Positions 57,521 to 62,700 of a stretch of 62,700 nucleotides of DNA are shown here, one piece after another; position 1 is the stretch's first letter, and the number at the start of each line of letters is the position of its first letter. Both the position numbers and the translations under genes were made by a program. The stretch covers positions 1-62,700 of the forward strand of contig CAJODA010000004.1 of the NCBI GenBank assembly GCA_905233745.1, written 5' to 3'. The notes below the pieces were generated by a model. That model was not told the DNA's origin. It ran no database searches and saw only the letters and a list, made by a program, of their open reading frames with translations. This DNA is from an uncultured Bacteroidales bacterium (lineage in GTDB: Bacteria; Bacteroidota; Bacteroidia; Bacteroidales; WCHB1-69).

Positions 57521-59197
57521 ATGAGAATTTCGACCCGACATATTATAACGCTCCTACTGGGGGTTGTGCTTCTGTTCTCTGCATCCTGCAAACGGAATAA
57601 AGATGCCGCAAGCAAACAGTTTCAGGGGAAGAAGCCTTCCCCTGAGGCTGTAACCTATACAGAAGGCCAGAAAGTGGATCTTCTGTCGATAGATACGGCA
57701 TATTACTACTATGGCATGGTCGAAGACAGCAGCTACATCTTCAAGATTGACAAAAAATCCCCAAGCTCCCTCTCAGGTCACTACTACCGGGTCGGCAACT
57801 CCGCCTGGGTGAAAGCGGAACCTTTCAAGATTACTTACAAGAACAGAAACTACTATTTTGAAAAGAACGGCGTTAAAAAGGAGATCCGCTTTTCCATCAC
57901 CATTGACACCGCATCCATCTTCGGTGATTTCACCACAACTCAGATCGGGCTTTTGGACAAGACCCTGGATTTTGAACGCTACCGCAAACCTTTGTATGTT
58001 GAATATGATTCCAAACGGTTCTGTGATTCCGCATTCCACGTAGACACGCAGACAGACGTGACTTACGGCAAGGCAAAGGGTTACTGGTGCTCTTATCCGC
58101 TCAACGACACCAAGTATCTGAAGATGATGACCAAGACTATTGGAAAAACGGCGTCACAGCGGAATCTGGACCTGGCCATGGATGTATATATGCCTGCTGA
58201 CGACACTATGAAGCTGCACCCTCTCATTATGTTCATCCATGGCGGTGCCTTCTATTTCGGTGACAAGGGCGAGTCCAACATGACAAACTATTGCAGGCAC
58301 TTTGCGGCAGAAGGCTATGTGACGGCTTCCATCAACTACCGTATGGGGTTCCTGTTCACAAAACCATCCATCCAGAAGTGCGGATACATAGCCATTCAAG
58401 ACGCCCACGCCGCCCTGCGTTATCTGGTCGCGAACGCCCGGAAATTCGGCATTGACACTACCGCGATTTTTGTCGCAGGTGCCAGCGCCGGAGCGATTAC
58501 CGCCATGAACGTGGCTTTGCTAACCAACAATACACGTCCCACATTTGTACATGATCTGAAGCTTGACCAAAAATTCGGAAAGTTGGAATCTTCCGGCAAC
58601 AATCTACACAACACCTTCAAAATAAAAGGAATCGCCAACCTGTGGGGCGCACTGTACGACCTTTCTGTCATCAAGAACAACCGCATCCCCATCATCTCCT
58701 TCCACGGCACAGAAGATGATATTGTCCCTTACGATGAAGGGATTCCCTTCTCATTTTTGACTTCAGGGATAGGAGGGCTTCTTTTCGACAAGATGTATGG
58801 ATCTAAATCCATCCACAAAAAGATGGACGAGCTGCACATCCACAACAAGTTCTACCCGATAGAGGGAGCCGGGCACTCGCCTTTCCAGGATCCGGACGGC
58901 AAACTCAACCAGCACTACTATTTTATTCAAAGCAAAATCAATGATTTCTTTTATGACCTGTTGTGCGGAAACTGCTCTGTATCTTACGACAAATTGAATC
59001 CACGGTCATTTTCCCTTTCCAACGACCACATCAAAGCCGTGAGCTGGGAGGCTAAAGGCGGGTTTATCACCAAGGTGGGCAAAAACAGCGTCGATGTAAT
59101 CTGGGCCAAAGACGCGCCCTCCTGCACACTGATTGTTTCCGGCCAATTGGACAACGGTGCCACTTTCACTAAGCAACTCCATATTAAAACTAAATAA
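57521..59197 (+). CDS. Secreted carboxylesterase-type alpha/beta hydrolase lipoprotein
   Basis: 558 aa. Lipobox LFSASC at about residue 23. An N-terminal beta domain of about 200 residues precedes the alpha/beta hydrolase: oxyanion HGGAFYFGDKGE, nucleophile elbow AGASAGA with Ser, acid in FHGTEDDIVPYD, His in GAGHSPFQD. A C-terminal Ig-like segment closes it (VSWEAKGGFITKVGKNSVDVIW). Likely esterase; substrate unknown. Eight-base gaps on both sides. Confidence 0.85.
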   Translation: MRISTRHIITLLLGVVLLFSASCKRNKDAASKQFQGKKPSPEAVTYTEGQKVDLLSIDTAYYYYGMVEDSSYIFKIDKKSPSSLSGHYYRVGNSAWVKAEPFKITYKNRNYYFEKNGVKKEIRFSITIDTASIFGDFTTTQIGLLDKTLDFERYRKPLYVEYDSKRFCDSAFHVDTQTDVTYGKAKGYWCSYPLNDTKYLKMMTKTIGKTASQRNLDLAMDVYMPADDTMKLHPLIMFIHGGAFYFGDKGESNMTNYCRHFAAEGYVTASINYRMGFLFTKPSIQKCGYIAIQDAHAALRYLVANARKFGIDTTAIFVAGASAGAITAMNVALLTNNTRPTFVHDLKLDQKFGKLESSGNNLHNTFKIKGIANLWGALYDLSVIKNNRIPIISFHGTEDDIVPYDEGIPFSFLTSGIGGLLFDKMYGSKSIHKKMDELHIHNKFYPIEGAGHSPFQDPDGKLNQHYYFIQSKINDFFYDLLCGNCSVSYDKLNPRSFSLSNDHIKAVSWEAKGGFITKVGKNSVDVIWAKDAPSCTLIVSGQLDNGATFTKQLHIKTK

Positions 59198-59205
59198 CCC
59201 AAATC

Positions 59206-61059
59206 ATGAGCAGAATCAAAGTGGCAAGACAGAATCGTTCCACCTTGAGAAGAGTGTTATTGATCTGCATTTGCATCTTATGTATCAGCGGATGCACCAA
59301 ACTGAAGGGAAAAGTCGAGCCAAAGCCGCACTGGTTCAAGTACTACAGCGTTTTTAACAACGGCGACTATCAAGCCTATTTTCAAGAGCATATGGGCATT
59401 GACAGCCTCTTTGCCGATGAACCTTACCGTGAATGGTTCTACGGGACAGAACCGAGCCCGGTTTGGACAGCCAACGGACTTCAGGAGCACCGGACCGATG
59501 CACTGTTGGAGCAACTGTCCCTTTCTTACGAGCATGGCATTCCATCCTCATTCTTCGGATATGACACCCTGGTGGCCAGTATCCGGCGTCTTCATGACCA
59601 CGAATTTCCCAACACCGACAGTCTCTACGCTGTTCTCTTCAATCTGGAGCACGCCCTCACCAAGGCATATGTGCAATATGCCCACGCACTGCAATTCGGC
59701 GCCACTGACCCCAAAGTGGTGAACGGCGGCAAATGGCTATATAAGATGATCCAGCCCGACAGCTCCTTCTACCGGCAGCTGGCAGACGGCATTGCAGAGG
59801 TGAGCAACACCTTAACCACCATGAAGCCTACCGACACTATATACCTGCGGTATCAGGAAGAGTTGCTACGGCTCTATCCTTTGAAGGATACATTGTTGGA
59901 GGAGATTCCCGTGAAGTCTGTCAAGAAGGGGCACACCAGCGACATCATCCCGCTGGTATGCCGCCGGCTGCGCCTCACCGGCGAACTGCCCGAAAACTAT
60001 CCCGACACCACCTTGCTAACCAGCCAGGTAATAGAGAGTATCAACCTGTTCAGAATCGCCAACAACATTCCCACCTGTGACTCTCTGGGCAAAGAGACTA
60101 TCGAGAAACTCAACCGGCCCGTCTCTTACTACCTTGACAAATTGAGCGCCAACATGGAACGGTTGCGCTGGCGCACGGCTGCCACAAAGGCAGATAATTT
60201 CATTGCGGTGAACATTCCCGATTTCACCTTGCAGGCTTTCGTTAATCAGAAGTGCGAGTTCAAGACGAAAATCTGCTGTGGAAAGACCCAGAACCCGAAA
60301 AATGACCCTTCGCGGGTGCACAACGGCATCACCAAAGCATACAAGGCCGAAACCCCGCTGCTGCACAGCGAAATCCGCCGTATCATTCTCAATCCCGAAT
60401 GGAATATCCCATACGACATCGTCAAGAATGAGTATTACTACAAACTGTGCAAAAACAACACGGCCGTCATCAACCGCGAACAGCTGTACATCATAGACAC
60501 ACGAACAGGGAAATATGTGGCTCCGGAGTCTATCGACTGGACCAAAATCAAGCGCAACAACATCCCCTACCGGCTGTTCCAAAGCTCCGGAAGGCACAAC
60601 GCCCTCGGTCTGGTCAAGTTCGACTTTGCCAACACCGAATCGGTATATTTGCACGACACGAACAACAAGGGCGCCTTCAAACGTCGTGTGCGCACCTTCA
60701 GCCACGGCTGCGTGCGCGTGGAGAACCCCTTCGACCTTGTTAACATTCTCTATGCCTACAACGAATTCGACGAATGGGAGCTGGAAAGACTGGGCATGGT
60801 TATGGGTGAGGAACCCATAACCAAGAAAGGCGAAAAGTATCTGGAGAAGATGGAGGAGAAAGAGACCGAACGCTATGAGAAACTTTCGGATGAGGAGAAG
60901 CTATACTACCGCAAGCTCCGCCCAACGCCCGTTCATCTTCCTAAAGCCATGCCCCTCTTCATCGAATATTACACCTGCTTCGTTGGCGACGACGGACAGA
61001 TGCAATACCGGGAAGACATCTATTACAAAGATGACAATATCTTGAATGTAATGAGATAA
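59206..61059 (+). CDS. L,D-transpeptidase (YcbB type)
   Basis: 617 aa. An N-terminal hydrophobic segment ends in ISGCTK (possible lipobox). A scaffold domain of about 270 residues and a peptidoglycan-binding-like part are followed by the YkuD catalytic domain (about 325-520): NIPDFTLQAFVNQKCEFKTK, and catalytic SHGCVRVENP with Cys502. Forms 3-3 cross-links or anchors proteins to peptidoglycan in the periplasm. With the FKBPs and the esterase it makes an envelope operon. Confidence 0.9.
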   Translation: MSRIKVARQNRSTLRRVLLICICILCISGCTKLKGKVEPKPHWFKYYSVFNNGDYQAYFQEHMGIDSLFADEPYREWFYGTEPSPVWTANGLQEHRTDALLEQLSLSYEHGIPSSFFGYDTLVASIRRLHDHEFPNTDSLYAVLFNLEHALTKAYVQYAHALQFGATDPKVVNGGKWLYKMIQPDSSFYRQLADGIAEVSNTLTTMKPTDTIYLRYQEELLRLYPLKDTLLEEIPVKSVKKGHTSDIIPLVCRRLRLTGELPENYPDTTLLTSQVIESINLFRIANNIPTCDSLGKETIEKLNRPVSYYLDKLSANMERLRWRTAATKADNFIAVNIPDFTLQAFVNQKCEFKTKICCGKTQNPKNDPSRVHNGITKAYKAETPLLHSEIRRIILNPEWNIPYDIVKNEYYYKLCKNNTAVINREQLYIIDTRTGKYVAPESIDWTKIKRNNIPYRLFQSSGRHNALGLVKFDFANTESVYLHDTNNKGAFKRRVRTFSHGCVRVENPFDLVNILYAYNEFDEWELERLGMVMGEEPITKKGEKYLEKMEEKETERYEKLSDEEKLYYRKLRPTPVHLPKAMPLFIEYYTCFVGDDGQMQYREDIYYKDDNILNVMR

Positions 61060-61065
61060 TGCAAT

Positions 61066-61091
61066 AGGGGGCGCAAATTTTTGCGCCCCCT
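61066..61091. terminator. Bidirectional terminator
   Basis: AGGGGGCGCAAA-TT-TTTGCGCCCCCT: perfect 12-bp arms between two convergent genes. T-rich on the plus strand after the stem. Confidence 0.88.
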
Positions 61092-61098
61092 CACTTTA

Positions 61099-62565
61099 TT
61101 ATTTCAATAATCTGAAGAACTCCATCAGAAGGTCCCAACACATCTGGACCGTCTTGATTTCAAGTTTTTCATCAGGCGAGTGCACGCCTCTAAGGGTCGG
61201 TCCTATGGAAACCATATCCAAGCCCGGATACTTCTCGGAGAAGAGACCGCATTCCAGACCGGCATGGATAGCCAGCACTTCCGGTTCCTTTTGGAAGAGA
61301 TTCTTGTACGCGTCAACCAGCACGCGGAGCACTTCGGAGTCCGGGTTAGGATTCCAGCCAGGATAACCGTCACCGGAAACCACATCAGCGCCAATCATCC
61401 AGAACGCGGTAGAGACCCTGTCCACAATCGCTTGCTTCTTGGACTCCACCGAGCTGCGCTGACTGGTAGTGATGATAATCTTATCGTCCACTTTCTTCAC
61501 AGAGGCCAGATTGGTGGAAGTCTCCACAAAGCCGGGGATATCCTGTGACATGGCCTGCACACCATGCGGGCACACAAGCAGAGCATTCAAGAGGTCAATC
61601 TGCAAAGACTCTTCAAGAACCATGTCCACTGCATCGGCCGGTTCGATGGTCAATGCAACACCGCTATCGGTCGTATGGAACTCACTCTTCAGTGTGGCAT
61701 CCATCTCTTTGACATAGGCTTCCAGGGATTCCGAATTGACAACAGGCACGGTCACTATTGCATGGCCTTCGCGTGCGATAGCGTTGCGCAGGTTACCGGC
61801 TTGAATGTCTGCCACGCGAATATCGTAATCGCAGTATGCATTCCAAAGCACGCGTGTGAGCAGTTTAACGGCATTACCACGGCCTTTGTTGATGTCATCA
61901 CCGGAGTGTCCGCCCTGCAAACCTTTCACCATAATTTTGTAGAAAGCGCATTCATTATCCTCAAGGTCTTTCACATTCTCATAGTCGCACTCCAGAGTTG
62001 CCACGGTATCTTTGCCGCCAGCGCAACCGATGAAGAACTGGCCTTCATCCTCAGAGTCAAGGTTGATGAGCATCTTGCCGCTCATGAAGCCGGCCTCCAA
62101 AGCCTTGGCACCACTAAGGCCTGTCTCCTCATCAATGGTGAAAAGGCACTCAATCGGGCCGTGTTGCAACTCCTTGTCGTCAAGAATTGCGAGTGCAATG
62201 GCCATGCCAATACCGTCATCTGCACCGAGGGTGGTACCTTTGGCCTTGAGCCACTCCCCATCCACATAGGTCTGAATGCCGTCCTTCTCAAAATCGAAGT
62301 TCACATCATTGTTCTTTTCACAAACCATATCCATGTGGGACTGGAAAATCACGGGAGTGACATTCTCCTTGCCTGGGGTGGCAGGCTTGGAAATCAGCAC
62401 ATTGCCGACCTTGTCGCGCTTGGTAGGCAGTCCGAGAGCCAAGCCGGTCTTCTCCAACCACTCCGATATTCTTTCCTCTTTTTTGGACGGGCGTGGAATC
62501 TTGGTAATCTCATTGAAATAGTAAAAAACCTTTGCAGGCTTTAGATTTAACATTTCTTCATTCAT
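61099..62565 (-). CDS. pepD: Aminoacyl-histidine dipeptidase, second PepD
   Basis: 488 aa, cytosolic M20 dipeptidase. Same landmarks as the copy at 2666-4126: FQSHMDMVCE, LGADDGIG, DEETGLSGA, NLDSEDEG, GGHSGDDINKG, HAGLECG. All metal ligands are kept, so both copies should be active. The two are clearly diverged by eye, in contrast to a recent duplication. Preceded by its own -7 box and followed by the shared terminator. Confidence 0.92.
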   Translation of the reverse strand: MNEEMLNLKPAKVFYYFNEITKIPRPSKKEERISEWLEKTGLALGLPTKRDKVGNVLISKPATPGKENVTPVIFQSHMDMVCEKNNDVNFDFEKDGIQTYVDGEWLKAKGTTLGADDGIGMAIALAILDDKELQHGPIECLFTIDEETGLSGAKALEAGFMSGKMLINLDSEDEGQFFIGCAGGKDTVATLECDYENVKDLEDNECAFYKIMVKGLQGGHSGDDINKGRGNAVKLLTRVLWNAYCDYDIRVADIQAGNLRNAIAREGHAIVTVPVVNSESLEAYVKEMDATLKSEFHTTDSGVALTIEPADAVDMVLEESLQIDLLNALLVCPHGVQAMSQDIPGFVETSTNLASVKKVDDKIIITTSQRSSVESKKQAIVDRVSTAFWMIGADVVSGDGYPGWNPNPDSEVLRVLVDAYKNLFQKEPEVLAIHAGLECGLFSEKYPGLDMVSIGPTLRGVHSPDEKLEIKTVQMCWDLLMEFFRLLK

Positions 62566-62603
62566 AGTGAAAATATTTTAAGTTGATAAAAAATTCGAGG
62601 TGG

Positions 62604-62611
62604 CAAATGTA
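62604..62611 (-). promoter_or_regulatory. -7 box TACATTTG for the second pepD
   Basis: Minus-strand TACATTTG followed by CCACC, 38 bases before the start at 62565. Confidence 0.6.
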
Positions 62612-62670
62612 CATAATTTATAAAATCGCACAGACGCATAAAAATAATACGCGCAAACCGCAGGATTCTG

Positions 62671-62678
62671 TATCTTTG
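62671..62678 (+). promoter_or_regulatory. -7 box TATCTTTG for a gene beyond the window
   Basis: TATCTTTG followed by TAATTT, 22 bases from the right edge, pointing out of the window. Confidence 0.5.
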
Positions 62679-62700
62679 TAATTTAATTCGCAAACAGTTA

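Noticed and set aside
61564-62544. 326-aa plus-strand ORF
   Set aside because: Shadow of the second pepD.

Overview
The window reads as chromosome of an anaerobic member of the Bacteroidota, most likely an uncultured Bacteroidales. The evidence is the TAnnTTTG -7 promoter boxes in front of many genes, signal peptides ending in AQ, three kinds of type IX secretion (T9SS) C-terminal signals, BatA, a pyrophosphate-type phosphofructokinase, Rnf subunits, and Bacteroidota-style ECF sigma factors next to outer-membrane barrels. No rRNA, CRISPR array, transposase or phage structural gene was seen. Species cannot be named from the sequence alone.

Layout. 1-6.9 kb: the end of an Rpn-type nuclease, a BatA-like protein, a PepD dipeptidase, a small toxin-antitoxin-like pair whose toxin is split by a stop codon, then an OM barrel / ECF sigma / membrane protein locus and two tRNAs (Arg-TCT, Pro-TGG). 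6.9-15.3 kb: queA, a helix-hairpin-helix protein overlapping it tail to tail, and two giant tandem paralogous secreted proteins with CHU_C/T9SS ends. 15.4-23.8 kb: recQ, an M23-LysM peptidase, an FG-GAP T9SS protein, a Nudix hydrolase, an alpha/beta hydrolase and a cysteine-rich lipoprotein. 24-26.4 kb: an accessory island with an AbiEi-like/nucleotidyltransferase pair and the wreck of a GH97 glycosidase gene. 26.5-29.2 kb: a second sigma locus in which the sigma factor is fused to its own membrane segment and overlaps an OM barrel gene. 29.3-39.5 kb: mostly housekeeping genes, including an S66-VanX-like double peptidase, dus, murA, a PPi-type pfk, birA and a RecD-like helicase.

39.5-51.7 kb is the most striking part. 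It is a tightly packed ten-gene minus-strand operon with three Ser/Thr kinases (two membrane-anchored, one soluble with an FHA domain), a membrane-anchored PP2C phosphatase, an FHA-TM-trypsin-like protease, a zinc-ribbon FHA adaptor, a BACON/OmpA-like protein, an OM barrel and two secreted proteins I do not recognise. Together they look like a complete phospho-signalling relay across the envelope, able to read and erase Ser/Thr phosphorylation and to couple it to periplasmic proteolysis. I could not match it to a described system.

51.8-54.6 kb: rnfD-G-E-A without rnfB or rnfC beside them. 54.8-62.6 kb: an operon for a DHH phosphoesterase, two FKBP isomerases, an esterase and an L,D-transpeptidase, then a second PepD.

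A second layer is made of short degenerate tandem repeats with 7-nt (sometimes 8-9-nt) periods. They fill many intergenic gaps and have expanded inside one coding region. A 28-bp palindrome also occurs twice. All functional statements rest on reading motifs by eye; no database search was possible.
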